A stretch of 64,000 nucleotides of DNA from Clostridia bacterium (GTDB lineage Bacteria > Bacillota > Clostridia > TANB77 > CAG-508). Location: contig JAFUGK010000002.1 of the NCBI GenBank assembly GCA_017469445.1, positions 62,001 through 126,000 of the forward strand. Direction: 5' to 3'. Under the pieces are notes generated by a model. It did no database searches. It had not been told where the DNA came from and saw only the letters and a program-made list of their open reading frames with translations. Below, in pieces: positions 49,386-58,474 of the stretch (position 1 is the stretch's first letter; every line of letters begins with the position of its first letter). Made by a program: the position numbers and the translations under genes.

Positions 49386-49480
49386 TGCCTTACATATATT
49401 GACTTTAGAATGCAATAAATATAAAATAATATAGAGTAATATATTTTACAATTTGATATTAGTCATGATAAGGTGATGAT

Positions 49481-49568
49481 TTTGAAATATGACATTACTA
49501 GCCTATAAGTAGGGGATGTATCTTAACTATAGAGCTATGACCATATTTTAAGATGCGTCCCCTTACAA
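49481..49568. repeat. GACATYACTAG-family hairpin element, copy 3
   Basis: TTGAAATATGACATTACTAG, then GGGGATGTATCTT (49512-49524) pairing with AAGATGCGTCCCC (49550-49562), ending TTACAA. It ends about 20 bases before the DUF2207 gene start. Confidence 0.7.
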
Positions 49569-49586
49569 GAAACGAGGGGGGAAAGA

Positions 49587-51519
49587 ATGAAAAAAGTATT
49601 AATAAGTTTCTTCACATTTTTATCAATAATTTTAATTGCAAATATGTCAAGTGCATCATCTGATTTTGAATTTGAAAATTTAAATTTTGATGCAACTTTA
49701 AATGAAGACGGAAGCATGGATGTTATAGAAACATGGGATATTCAAGTAAATGGGATGACAAATACATTGTTTAAAACATTTAATTTAGATAAATCTAGAT
49801 TTTCTGGAATAACAGATGTTAGAGTATATGAAACGAAAGAAACAGGAGATGAAGAGCCTTTTAAATTGAAAAATGAAGAAGTTCTTCATGTAGATAAAAA
49901 TTGTTATTATGCATTGGTAAATTCTAATGGGAAATTTGAGATAGCATGGGGAATTAACGAAAGACGCGGGCATAAAACCTATAAAGTGTATTATAAATTT
50001 AATGATTGTATAAAAAAATATACAGATATTGCAGAATTGTATTGGCAATGTATAGGTAGAGATTTTGAAGTAGATATTGGTAAAGTTACTGGAACAATAC
50101 ACATACCAAATTACGAGGCACCTAAAGATACAATAAGAGCATGGGCTCATGGACCATTAAATGGAAATATAGAAATAGTATCTGGACAAAAGGTAACATT
50201 CGATTTAGATTTTTTTGATGCAGGGAATTATGTAGAAGTAAGACTTGCAATGCCAGAGCAAATATTTAATATAGAAGCATTGAATACTAATAGATTAGAT
50301 ACAATATTAGCAGAAGAAACAGTGCTCGCAGATGAAGCCAATATTGCAAGAGAAGAATATAGAAAAAGATTAGAGGAAGAAGAAAAAACAGAAAGAGCAT
50401 TTGCACTAGGATTACAGGGATTAGGAGGATTATTTGCAATATTAGGTGTATTCAAAATTGGAAAATACAATAATATCCTTAAAGAAAATCCTAAAAAAGA
50501 GCCAGAATTCAAGCTTGATTATTATAGAGATATACCAGATGAAGGCGCAACACCAGCAGAAGCAGGATTTTTATATTATTTTGGAAAGTCAACTTTAAAT
50601 GCTCAATTACCTAAAATTTTTTCTGCAACAATATTAGATTTAGCTTTAAAACAATATATTTCTTTTGAAGTAGTAGATACTAAAAAGAAAAAAGAACAAA
50701 TTAGGATAAGAGTAATAGATAAAGATACTTCTAATCTAAAAGATGATGAACAAAAAATATACGAATTACTACAAAAGATACAAGGAAAAGAAGATAGCTT
50801 TAACATGAAAGATTTAGAAAAATATGCTAAAAAGCACTATTCAACATTTTTAGAAAAATTAGAAACTATTCCAGGAATTGCAGAAAATATAGTTGCAGCT
50901 AAAGGATTATATGAAACTAAAACTAAAGATGAAGGTGATAAGTGGGCTGGAAAAATAGCTGCATTTTCCTTAACTTTTGTGCTTGGAATTGTATTATTAT
51001 TCATAAATTGGATAATAGGAGCTATTTTAATGGCGATAAGCATAATATGTATGTCGTATTGTTCTAAAATTTCTAATAGATTTAATGGACTTACACAAAA
51101 AGGTATAAATGCAAAAGAACAATGGAAAGGCTTAAAGAACTATATGAAAGATTATTCTATGATAGATGATAGAGAAGTACCAGAATTGGTTGTTTGGGAA
51201 AAATATTTAATATATGCAACAGTATTTGGAATAGCAGATGAAGTATTAAAACAGTTAAAAGTACAATATCCAGAGCTAACAGATGAAAATTATACCTCAG
51301 GAACATATATGGGACTTATGTATTCTCATAATTTAAATTCAACATTTATAAATACATTAAATGAATCTGTAGCACATGCCTATAATACAGGAGTAAGTAC
51401 AAGGGCAAGTTATGACTATTCAAATACATCATCTGGAAGTGGATTTGGCGGAGGCTTTTCTGGAGGAGGAGGCTTTTCTGGAGGAGGCTTCGGCGGAGGT
51501 GGCCGGAGGCGGACGCTAA
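49587..51519 (+). CDS. DUF2207/TPM-like membrane protein, probable CGG +1 site at its Gly-rich tail
   Basis: About 643 residues. A signal peptide (MKKVLISFFTFLSIILIANMS) precedes an extracellular DUF2207 domain (FENLNFDATLNEDGSMDVIETWD). A membrane helix lies near residues 270-290, a cytoplasmic stretch follows, and a helical hairpin near 455-495 (FSLTFVLGIVLLFINWIIGAI). The end is Gly/Ser-rich (GGGFSGGGFGGGG), typical of the family. Frame 0 then reads RRRTLNN and stops at TAA 51524-51526. Skipping the C at 51504 instead gives GGGGGR and TAA at 51517-51519, matching the usual poly-Gly ending. Both endings are open, so this is the weakest of the six sites. GGGGGG lies before the ATG. Function unknown. 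Confidence 0.8.
51504..51506 (+). other. Probable CGG +1 recoding site at the end of the DUF2207 gene
   Basis: GGC CGG AGG CGG ACG: two in-frame CGG codons. Skipping the first C gives GGC GGA GGC GGA CGC TAA, a continued Gly tail. The unshifted frame gives Arg-Arg-Arg. Confidence 0.6.
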
Positions 51520-51542
51520 ATAATTAATAATTAATAATTGAA

Positions 51543-51572
51543 AAGTAGTGGCGGCTAGTAGCCGCCCTACTT
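51543..51572 (+). terminator. GC-rich hairpin after the DUF2207 gene
   Basis: AAGTAGTGGCGGCT / AGCCGCCCTACTT stem with a three-base loop, with no strong T-run. The remaining bases to the M23 gene show only its promoter. Confidence 0.6.
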
Positions 51573-51711
51573 ATGAGTAGGGATTTATAATTCGATTTTT
51601 AATAATAAAAGAAAAAGTAAGAAAAAAAGAGATATAGTTATAAAATTCGATAAAATAAAACATTAAAATGCATAAATTTGCTTTAGAAAAAATATCCAAT
51701 GCATACATAAT

Positions 51712-51740
51712 TTGAAATTGTAAAAAATATATAGTATAAT
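51712..51740 (+). promoter_or_regulatory. Promoter for the M23 peptidase gene
   Basis: TTGAAA (51712-51717), 17-base spacer, TATAAT (51735-51740). Confidence 0.7.
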
Positions 51741-51764
51741 AGTTAAGATTTCCAAATAAGGAGC

Positions 51765-52802
51765 GTGAAAGCTATTTTTAGAGGAATAAAACATTACACG
51801 AAACTACTATTTAAGCTTGCATTCATAATTATTTTAGGAGTAATAATAATATCAATAGGGTTACTAATAAAATATAAGCCAGCATTTGAAGTTACATTTT
51901 TAGAAGAAAATTTAGGATATGTAAGTAATAAATATGAAGTTGAAGAAGAAATAAATAATTATGTAGATAATAAAGAAAATTGCATAGCAGATGTAGAACT
52001 TTCAGAAAGACCACAATATAACTTTAAATTAATAAGCAATAGTGAACAAACAAATGAAGAAGGAGTACTATCAAAGGTAGCAGATACAGCAATTGTTACT
52101 TATAGAATGTTTGCTATTAAATTAAATGGTGAAGTTAGAGATTATGTTGAAAGCTTAGAAGAAGCTGAAGAATTAGTTGCATCTATGCAAAAGGAATATG
52201 GAGAAGAAATAAACGTAGATCTTACAATTGAAGAAGTATATACAAAAGAAATCCCAGAGGTTGTGGCAATAGAAACTGCAAAAGCTGAAATTGGAGAGGA
52301 ACTAGGTGTAAAATTACAACAAAAGTTAGAACTTAAAGAGGAAGCTTTAGCATTTACAAAAGTATATACAAGTAGAGGAGCTAATGTTAGTAGAATGTCT
52401 AAATCAGTAGTAGATTTAGGTGATATAGATTTAATAGAACCAGTAAAAGGAACGATTTCTTCTAGATTTGGAGCAATAAGCTCTATAAGACCAAGTGCAC
52501 ATAAAGGATTAGATATAGCTACTGCAAATGGAACTGGTATAAAAGTAGTTGCAGATGGAATTGTAACATTTGCAGGATGGGATAAATACTATGGGAATTA
52601 TGTAATGGTTTTACACAAAAATGGAATTGAAACTTGTTATGCACATTGTAGTAAATTATATGTAGAAGCAGGAGAAGAAGTGAAACAAGGTGATATTATA
52701 GCAGCAGTTGGATCAACAGGAAATTCTACAGGAAACCATTTACACTTAGAAATAAGAAAAGATGGAGTGGCATTAAATCCATTGCATTATTTATATAAAT
52801 AA
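51765..52802 (+). CDS. M23 (LytM) family metallopeptidase, membrane-anchored
   Basis: A 345-residue cell-wall peptidase. One N-terminal helix (LLFKLAFIIILGVIIISIGLL) anchors it. A stalk with a G5-like or YabE-like beta region follows (about 40-215). The LytM domain (from about residue 225) has HKGLDIATANGTGIKVVADG, with His/Asp zinc ligands, and AHCSKLYV and GNHLHLEIRKDG with the remaining His residues. It cleaves peptidoglycan cross-links in this family; several M23 proteins of spore-formers act on the forespore, but no sign decides that here. The GTG start lies only one base after AAGGAG, which is tight; no better start is seen. Confidence 0.88.
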   Translation: MKAIFRGIKHYTKLLFKLAFIIILGVIIISIGLLIKYKPAFEVTFLEENLGYVSNKYEVEEEINNYVDNKENCIADVELSERPQYNFKLISNSEQTNEEGVLSKVADTAIVTYRMFAIKLNGEVRDYVESLEEAEELVASMQKEYGEEINVDLTIEEVYTKEIPEVVAIETAKAEIGEELGVKLQQKLELKEEALAFTKVYTSRGANVSRMSKSVVDLGDIDLIEPVKGTISSRFGAISSIRPSAHKGLDIATANGTGIKVVADGIVTFAGWDKYYGNYVMVLHKNGIETCYAHCSKLYVEAGEEVKQGDIIAAVGSTGNSTGNHLHLEIRKDGVALNPLHYLYK

Positions 52803-52825
52803 AATATACTGAAAAGCAACAAGCA

Positions 52826-52853
52826 TTGACTTTTGCAAATAATATGATATAAT
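52826..52853 (+). promoter_or_regulatory. Promoter of the antitoxin-like RNA, locus 2
   Basis: TTGACT (52826-52831), 16-base spacer, TATAAT (52848-52853). Confidence 0.7.
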
Positions 52854-52859
52854 AAAATT

Positions 52860-52950
52860 AATAAAAACAAGGAGCCACAAAATGTGGTCGCCTGTAAAAT
52901 AGGGAAATACCTACATTACTAAGCAAGCAGAAATGTAGGTATTTTATTGT
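52860..52950 (+). ncRNA. Antitoxin-like antisense RNA, Fst/par-type locus 2
   Basis: A predicted RNA of about 90 nt ending at the hairpin AAATACCTACATT (52905-52917)/AATGTAGGTATTT (52932-52944). Its 5' motif AATGTGGTCGCC (52881-52892) is mirrored in the convergent mRNA as AATGTGGTTGCC (minus, 53093-53082). Confidence 0.6.
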
Positions 52951-53051
52951 TTAAAGATAATTATGTATAGAATTAATGCAAATGATAGTGTTGTTGTAAA
53001 AGCTAAAGCTGTAAACAACAAAATGATAATGAATATTAAAGTGTCTATCAT
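52944..53051 (-). CDS. 35-residue hydrophobic peptide, type I toxin-like, locus 2
   Basis: Nearly all hydrophobic (MIDTLIFIIILLFTALAF, then TLSFALILYIIIFKQ). Same architecture as loci 1 and 3: GGCGGTG ribosome site before ATG ATA, convergent antisense RNA, shared terminator. The minus-strand promoter TTGACT (53142-53137) and TATAAT (53119-53114) lies upstream with 17-base spacing. Confidence 0.6.
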   Translation of the reverse strand: MIDTLIFIIILLFTALAFTTTLSFALILYIIIFKQ

Positions 53052-53113
53052 AGGCATCACCGCCTTTCTAAAAAGATAGACGGCAACCACATTCTGCTCT
53101 CCTTGTATAAAAT

Positions 53114-53142
53114 ATTATATAGTCACATAGTCATAAAGTCAA
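53114..53142 (-). promoter_or_regulatory. Promoter of the toxin-like mRNA, locus 2
   Basis: Minus strand: TTGACT, 17-base spacer, TATAAT. Confidence 0.65.
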
Positions 53143-53265
53143 AAAACCAAAAACTATTCTCACAGACAAATTAAGTTCTGTGAGTTTTTTCATGCATAAA
53201 TACTTGTAATTTAATGGAAAACATTATATAATATAAAATATTCGTAAAATTAAGGAGATGAATTT

Positions 53266-53550
53266 ATGAAAATAAGTAGAGAAGAAATCATTCATATCGC
53301 AAAATTAGCCAATTTGAATTTAACAGATGCAGAGATTGATAAATATACAAACGATATGGAGGATATATTAACTTTTGCAAATACTGTAAACAATGTGAAT
53401 ACAGACGGAGTAGATGAGGCTATAGGAACAGATAATCATAATGTTTTTAGAAAAGATGAAGTAAAAGAATGCTTTGATAGAGACGAATTATTAAAAAATG
53501 CTCCTTCACAGGATGAGGGAATGTTCAGAATACCAAAAGTTATTAATTAA
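53266..53550 (+). CDS. gatC: Asp-tRNA(Asn)/Glu-tRNA(Gln) amidotransferase subunit C
   Basis: 94 residues. GatC stabilises the GatA-GatB complex that converts misacylated Glu-tRNA-Gln or Asp-tRNA-Asn to the correct amide. It has the family start ISREEIIHIAKLANLNLTDAEI and the end LLKNAPSQDEGMFRIPKVI. AAGGAG lies before the ATG. gatA follows after 235 bases that hold a hairpin element. Confidence 0.95.
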   Translation: MKISREEIIHIAKLANLNLTDAEIDKYTNDMEDILTFANTVNNVNTDGVDEAIGTDNHNVFRKDEVKECFDRDELLKNAPSQDEGMFRIPKVIN

Positions 53551-53651
53551 AATTTGAAAAATTATTTAATGAATAGTGAATAATTAATAATGAATAATTG
53601 TGGTGTAGGGGCGAGCATTGCTTGCCTAGACAAAATAAAACAAGGAGATAA

Positions 53652-53759
53652 CTTTGAAATATGACATCACTAGGTAATAAGAATGGGAAAGCACATTGAC
53701 CGTGGGACATTTCTTAACATTATAGAAGTGACCATAGGGAAAGAAGTGTCCCCTTACAA
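53652..53759. repeat. GACATYACTAG-family hairpin element, copy 4
   Basis: TTGAAATATGACATCACTAG, GGGACATTTCTT (53704-53715) pairing with AAGAAGTGTCCCC (53741-53753), ending TTACAA. It lies inside the gatC-gatA gap and would be in the operon mRNA. Confidence 0.7.
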
Positions 53760-53785
53760 ATAAAAAAAGGAGATGGAAATAAATA

Positions 53786-55252
53786 ATGGAATTGTATGAA
53801 TTAACAGCTCATGAATTAAGGGACAAGCTAGCCAATAAAGAAGTAACATCTAAAGAAATAACAGAAAGTTTTGCAAAAAGAATACAAGAAAAAGAGCCAG
53901 ATGTTAAGGCTTTTGTTAATACAACTTTAGATACTGCCATACAAAAAGCAGAAGAAGTAGATAGAAAAATTGCTTCTGGTGAGAAGTTATCTAGCTTAGC
54001 AGGAATTCCTATAGGAATAAAAGACAACATTTGTACAAAAGGTGTTAAAACAACATGTAGTTCAAGAATGCTTGAAAATTTTGTATCACCTTATGATGCA
54101 ACTGTTATGGAAAAAATAAATGATGAAGATCTTGTAATGCTTGGAAAATTAAACATGGATGAGTTTGCAATGGGAGCATCAACAGAATATTCATATTTTA
54201 AGAAAACAAGTAATCCATGGGATCTAAATAAAGTGCCAGGTGGCTCAAGTGGTGGCTCAGCTGCAGCAGTAGCAGCCAATATGGTGCCATGGGCATTAGG
54301 AAGCGATACAGGTGGTAGCGTTAGACAACCAGCATCTTTTTGTGGAGTTGTAGGATTAAAACCAACATATGGTCTAGTTTCTAGATATGGATTAGTTGCT
54401 TTTGCGTCATCATTAGATCAAATAGGACCAATTACAAAAGATGTTGAAGATAATGCTATTTTATTAAATATGATAGCAGGACATGATGAAAAAGATTCAA
54501 CATCTGCAAATGTAGAGAAAAAGGACTACACTAAGGCATTAGTAAATGATGTTAAAGGCTTAAGAATAGGGCTTCCAAAAGAATATTTTGGGGAAGGTAT
54601 TAATCCAGAAGTAAAAGAAGCAGTAATGAAAGTTGCAAAAAAATACGAAGAAATGGGTGCAACAGTAGAAGAATGTTCAATTAGTGTAACAGATTATGCA
54701 TTGGCAACATATTACATTTTAGCCTGTGCAGAGGCTAGTTCAAATTTAGGCAGATTTGATGGAATAAGATATGGATATAGAACAGAAAACTTTAATAATT
54801 TAAAAGATATATACAGAAATTCAAGAAGTGAAGGTTTTGGGCCAGAAGTAAAAAGAAGAATCATCCTTGGAACATATGTATTAAGCTCAGGATATTATGA
54901 TGCATATTATAAAAAAGCATTAAAAGTTAGAACAGTTGTAAAACAAGCATTTAAAGAGCTATTTAAAAAATATGATGTTTTATTAACACCAACATCACCA
55001 ACTACAGCGTTTGATATTGGAACAAGATCAAATAATCCGCTTGAAATGTATTTAGCAGATATATGCACAGTTTCAATAAATATAGGTGGAGTTCCAGCAA
55101 TATCAGTTCCATGTGGTTTAGATAGCCAAGGAATGCCAATAGGCTTCCAATTAATTGGAAATCATTTTGATGAAGAAACATTATATAAAGCAGCATACAC
55201 ATATGAACAAAATACAAACTTTAAAGAAAATAAACCTACATTTAAAAAATAA
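53786..55252 (+). CDS. gatA: Asp-tRNA(Asn)/Glu-tRNA(Gln) amidotransferase subunit A
   Basis: A 488-residue amidase-signature protein that releases ammonia from glutamine. The catalytic Lys lies in [10 protein letters not shown] near residue 78, and the Gly/Ser-rich signature [21 protein letters not shown] (cis-Ser) and [15 protein letters not shown] (nucleophile Ser) are intact. Full length. AGGAG precedes the ATG. gatB follows after 12 bases. Confidence 0.97.
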   Translation: MELYELTAHELRDKLANKEVTSKEITESFAKRIQEKEPDVKAFVNTTLDTAIQKAEEVDRKIASGEKLSSLAGIPIGIKDNICTKGVKTTCSSRMLENFVSPYDATVMEKINDEDLVMLGKLNMDEFAMGASTEYSYFKKTSNPWDLNKVPGGSSGGSAAAVAANMVPWALGSDTGGSVRQPASFCGVVGLKPTYGLVSRYGLVAFASSLDQIGPITKDVEDNAILLNMIAGHDEKDSTSANVEKKDYTKALVNDVKGLRIGLPKEYFGEGINPEVKEAVMKVAKKYEEMGATVEECSISVTDYALATYYILACAEASSNLGRFDGIRYGYRTENFNNLKDIYRNSRSEGFGPEVKRRIILGTYVLSSGYYDAYYKKALKVRTVVKQAFKELFKKYDVLLTPTSPTTAFDIGTRSNNPLEMYLADICTVSINIGGVPAISVPCGLDSQGMPIGFQLIGNHFDEETLYKAAYTYEQNTNFKENKPTFKK

Positions 55253-55264
55253 GGAGGAAAGTAA

Positions 55265-56704
55265 ATGGCAAGAGAAGATTATGAAGTAGTAATAGGATTA
55301 GAAGTTCATAGCGAATTATCAACAAAAACAAAAATATTTTGCTCATGTCCTACAGAATTTGGTGGAGAACCAAATACACACTGTTGCCCAGTATGTATGG
55401 CAATGCCAGGTACTTTACCAGTATTAAATGAAAAGGTTGTAGAATATGCAGTAAAAGCAGGAATTGCAACAAATTGTGAAATCGCAAAAAATAGTAAAAA
55501 TGATAGAAAAAATTATTTCTATCCAGATTTACCTAAAGCATACCAAATATCACAATTTGATATGCCTTTATGTGAAAGAGGGCATGTAGAAATAGAAACA
55601 GAAAACGGACCTAAAACTATAAGAATAACAAGAATTCATATAGAAGAAGATGCAGGAAAGCTAAATCATGATGAATATGGAAGAGGAAGCTTTGTTGATT
55701 TAAATAGAGCAGGAGTTCCATTAATAGAAATAGTTTCAGAACCAGATATGAGAAGCAAAGAAGAAGTAGAAGCATATATGAGAAAATTAAAATCTATATT
55801 GGAATATATAGAAGTTTCAGATTGCAAAATGCAAGAGGGTTCATTAAGAGCAGATGTTAACGTATCTGTTAGAAAAAAAGGTGAAATAAAATTTGGAACA
55901 AGAACAGAAATGAAAAACATGAACTCATTTAGGTCAATTGTAAGAGCTGTAGAATATGAAGCAAACAGACAAATTGATTTAATCGAAGCTGGAGGAGAAG
56001 TAGAACAAACAACATTAAGATGGGATGATATTTCAGGAAAAACATTCCCAATGAGAGATAAAGAAGATGCACAAGATTACAGATATTTCCCAGATCCAGA
56101 TTTAGTTGCAATTAAAATATCTGATGAATATGTTGAAAACATAAAGAATAATTTACCAGAATTACCTGAAAGCAGAAAGAAGAGATATATAGAGGAATTT
56201 AAACTTCCAGAATATGATGCAAAACTAATTACAGCATCTAAATATCTTTCTGATTTATTTGAAAATGCAACAAAAGTATGTAATAATCCAAAATCAGTTA
56301 GTAACTGGATAATGTCTGATATTACAAGAATATTAAACGAAAAGGAAATAGAACCAGATGAAATTCCATTTACAGCTGAACAATTAGGAAATTTAGTAGT
56401 ATTAATAGATAAAGGAACTATTAGTACAAGCATTGGTAAAAAAGTATTAACAGAAATGTTTGAAAATGCGGAAGAACCATCAAAGATAATAGAAAAAAAT
56501 GGATGGGTTCAAATATCTGATGAAGGTGCAATAAAAGAAGTTGTTATGAAGGTACTAGAAGAAAATGCACAATCTGTAGCAGACTACAAAGCAGGAAAAG
56601 ATAAAGCACTTGGATATTTAGTAGGACAAGCAATGAAGGCAACAAAAGGAAAAGCAAACCCAGGAATGTTAAACAAAATGTTTTTAGAAGAATTAAAAAA
56701 ATAA
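55265..56704 (+). CDS. gatB: Asp-tRNA(Asn)/Glu-tRNA(Gln) amidotransferase subunit B
   Basis: A 479-residue subunit that activates the misacylated aminoacyl-tRNA with ATP and transfers the ammonia. It opens YEVVIGLEVHSELSTKTKIFC with the zinc-binding Cys set (CSCP, HCCPVCMAMPG). DLPKAYQISQFDMPLC, HIEEDAGKL and DYRYFPDPDL are intact, and the C-terminal YqeY-like tail ends NPGMLNKMFLEEL. AGGAGG precedes the ATG, closing the gatCAB operon. Confidence 0.97.
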   Translation: MAREDYEVVIGLEVHSELSTKTKIFCSCPTEFGGEPNTHCCPVCMAMPGTLPVLNEKVVEYAVKAGIATNCEIAKNSKNDRKNYFYPDLPKAYQISQFDMPLCERGHVEIETENGPKTIRITRIHIEEDAGKLNHDEYGRGSFVDLNRAGVPLIEIVSEPDMRSKEEVEAYMRKLKSILEYIEVSDCKMQEGSLRADVNVSVRKKGEIKFGTRTEMKNMNSFRSIVRAVEYEANRQIDLIEAGGEVEQTTLRWDDISGKTFPMRDKEDAQDYRYFPDPDLVAIKISDEYVENIKNNLPELPESRKKRYIEEFKLPEYDAKLITASKYLSDLFENATKVCNNPKSVSNWIMSDITRILNEKEIEPDEIPFTAEQLGNLVVLIDKGTISTSIGKKVLTEMFENAEEPSKIIEKNGWVQISDEGAIKEVVMKVLEENAQSVADYKAGKDKALGYLVGQAMKATKGKANPGMLNKMFLEELKK

Positions 56705-56782
56705 AACGAAAAAATAGAAAACGAAAAAATGGGGACGTGTCCCTAAAAACATCCTTCGTCCACTTTAATCTCTTCCTTTAAC

Positions 56783-57031
56783 TTAAGAATTCATCATTAT
56801 CCTGTTTGTAGCAATACCGCAAACAAAAAAACCAATTGCAAATATAATTCCTGTTTGAAATAAAATTAAGCTAATATCATGATATATGTAAGCTAAGACA
56901 TTTATGTGATAAAAATAAAAAATTGTAGTAGCTATAATGCATACCATCATAGAGAAAATAAAACCAATTTTTACTATTTTACTAATGTTTTTATCCATAT
57001 CAAATAAACTATTTATATACTTATGTACCAT
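56783..57031 (-). CDS. Small two-helix membrane protein of unknown function
   Basis: An 82-residue protein with two or three hydrophobic segments (VKIGFIFSMMVCIIATTIFY, LILFQTGIIFAIGFFVCGI) and short polar ends. TGGAGG sits seven bases before the ATG. I recognise no family. It is convergent with gatB and upstream of rpsT on the same strand but separated from it by a terminator. Confidence 0.7.
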   Translation of the reverse strand: MVHKYINSLFDMDKNISKIVKIGFIFSMMVCIIATTIFYFYHINVLAYIYHDISLILFQTGIIFAIGFFVCGIATNRIMMNS

Positions 57032-57124
57032 AAAATTACCTCCATTAATGTGCTATAAAGTCTGCCCAATCTTAATTATATAATAGCATATATTTATCAA
57101 TAAAACAAAGGTAATAAAAGGAAA

Positions 57125-57163
57125 AGAGAAAAACGACAATCTGATGATTGCCGTTTTTTCTCT
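57125..57163 (-). terminator. rpsT terminator
   Basis: AGAGAAAAACGACAATC / GATTGCCGTTTTTTCTCT hairpin just after rpsT on the minus strand. Confidence 0.85.
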
Positions 57164-57174
57164 ATAATCTTTTC

Positions 57175-57435
57175 TTATTTTGCACTATTTAATAATTTTG
57201 CTAATCTAGATTTTTTTCTAGATGCTGTATTAGCTTTAATAACTCCTTTTGAGCAAGCTTGGTCAACTTTCTTAACAGCATCTTGGAATAATTTATCTAA
57301 ATCTTTTTCTCCATTTGCTACTGCTAATTCAAATTTCTTAACAGCTGTTCTATATCCAGATTTAACCATATTATTTCTTAAAGTTTTTTTCTCAATTATT
57401 TTAACTCTTTTTTCAGCAGATTTAATATTTGGCAT
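57175..57435 (-). CDS. rpsT: 30S ribosomal protein S20
   Basis: 86 residues, full length, Lys-rich and helical. It has the family N-terminus MPNIKSAEKRVKI and the later VDQACSKGVIKANTASRKKSRLAKLLN. GGAGG lies before the ATG. It is monocistronic with its own terminator. Confidence 0.97.
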   Translation of the reverse strand: MPNIKSAEKRVKIIEKKTLRNNMVKSGYRTAVKKFELAVANGEKDLDKLFQDAVKKVDQACSKGVIKANTASRKKSRLAKLLNSAK

Positions 57436-57545
57436 GTTTGCACCTCCTCTTAGTGGTTATAAATTTTGCTCCATATATAATAACATAAAAATATGCAAAA
57501 TGCAAGTAAAAACTTGAATTTTGCATAAATATTGAAAAAAGTAAA

Positions 57546-57573
57546 TTGACAAATATGTTTTTTATGTTATAAT
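57546..57573 (+). promoter_or_regulatory. Promoter of the antitoxin-like RNA, locus 3
   Basis: TTGACA (57546-57551), 16-base spacer, TATAAT (57568-57573). Confidence 0.7.
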
Positions 57574-57579
57574 AATATT

Positions 57580-57669
57580 AGGAAATGAGAACACCATAAA
57601 TGTGTGTTACCATAAAACATGATTACACTGCATTGCTAGGCGAAAAGCAAAATGCAGTGTATTTTTTAT
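57580..57669 (+). ncRNA. Antitoxin-like antisense RNA, Fst/par-type locus 3
   Basis: A predicted RNA starting AGGAAATGAG and ending at TACACTGCATT (57624-57634)/AATGCAGTGTA (57651-57661) plus six T. Its GTGTTACC (57604-57611) recurs in the opposing leader (minus, 57817-57810). Confidence 0.6.
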
Positions 57670-57770
57670 TGCTTATTTGAAAGTATTATGTATATAATAC
57701 TCAATAAGGCAACGTTTATAAAAATAGAAATCATAAATCCCAAAACTAAAAAGATCAAAAACTCTATCAT
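57666..57770 (-). CDS. 34-residue hydrophobic peptide, type I toxin-like, locus 3
   Basis: One long hydrophobic segment (MIEFLIFLVLGFMISIFI, then NVALLSIIYIILSNKQ). GGAGGTG lies six bases before the ATG. It is convergent with an antisense RNA and shares its terminator. The likely minus-strand promoter is TTGCTT (57880-57875) with TATATT (57857-57852). Confidence 0.6.
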   Translation of the reverse strand: MIEFLIFLVLGFMISIFINVALLSIIYIILSNKQ

Positions 57771-57851
57771 AAACACCACCTCCAATCTCTCGATGCACGA
57801 GGAATCAAAGGTAACACTTACATCTGCTTATTCTCATTTCCTATATAAAGT

Positions 57852-57880
57852 AATATAGCACATTTTTGACTAAAAAGCAA
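57852..57880 (-). promoter_or_regulatory. Promoter of the toxin-like mRNA, locus 3
   Basis: Minus strand: TTGCTT, 17-base spacer, TATATT; transcript start just before TATAGGAAATGAG. Confidence 0.5.
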
Positions 57881-57888
57881 TATGCTTT

Positions 57889-58362
57889 TTAAACATTTTC
57901 TTTATTTTCTAATTCAGAAGTACAATGTGGGCATCTTGATGCCTTTATATTTATTTCTGATAAACAGAAAGGACATATTTTTGTTGTTGGTTCTTCAACT
58001 ACTTCTTCTACAACTTGTCCATCATCTTTTACAATTTTCTTTAATAATTTATTTGTCTTAAGTTTGCCTTCGCTTAATTCTCTCATTCTATTCAAGTATT
58101 TAACAATTAAGAATACAGAAAATGCTATTATTAAAAAGTCTAATATAGCAGTTAAAAATGAGCCATATTTTATTGAAACATCTCCAACAGTGAAAGCTAA
58201 ATCACTATAATCAATTTTTCCTGTTATCATAGATATTGCTGGCATAATAATATCATCAACTAATGAAGAAACTATTTTTTGGAAAGCTCCACCAATGATA
58301 ACACCAACTGCTAAGTCCATTACATTTCCTTTCATGGCAAATTCTTTAAATTCTTTTAACAT
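57889..58362 (-). CDS. mscL: Large-conductance mechanosensitive channel MscL with C-terminal zinc ribbon
   Basis: A 157-residue protein. MscL opens under membrane tension to vent solutes. It has the amphipathic start [22 protein letters not shown]1 with [14 protein letters not shown]2 ([19 protein letters not shown]), and then, after the usual end, a linker and a four-Cys zinc ribbon ([18 protein letters not shown]). The ATG at 58362 follows AGGGGG; six codons upstream is a weaker in-frame start. The zinc ribbon adds about 25 residues to the classic channel. Confidence 0.93.
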   Translation of the reverse strand: MLKEFKEFAMKGNVMDLAVGVIIGGAFQKIVSSLVDDIIMPAISMITGKIDYSDLAFTVGDVSIKYGSFLTAILDFLIIAFSVFLIVKYLNRMRELSEGKLKTNKLLKKIVKDDGQVVEEVVEEPTTKICPFCLSEINIKASRCPHCTSELENKENV

Positions 58363-58474
58363 AAAAAAACCCCCTATCAAGCATAAAATGCTTTTTTATT
58401 TTTTCGACAATATTATACCATATTTTTCCGTAGTTGTAAAAATTTATTTTTTGTGGTATATTATATAAAAAACT

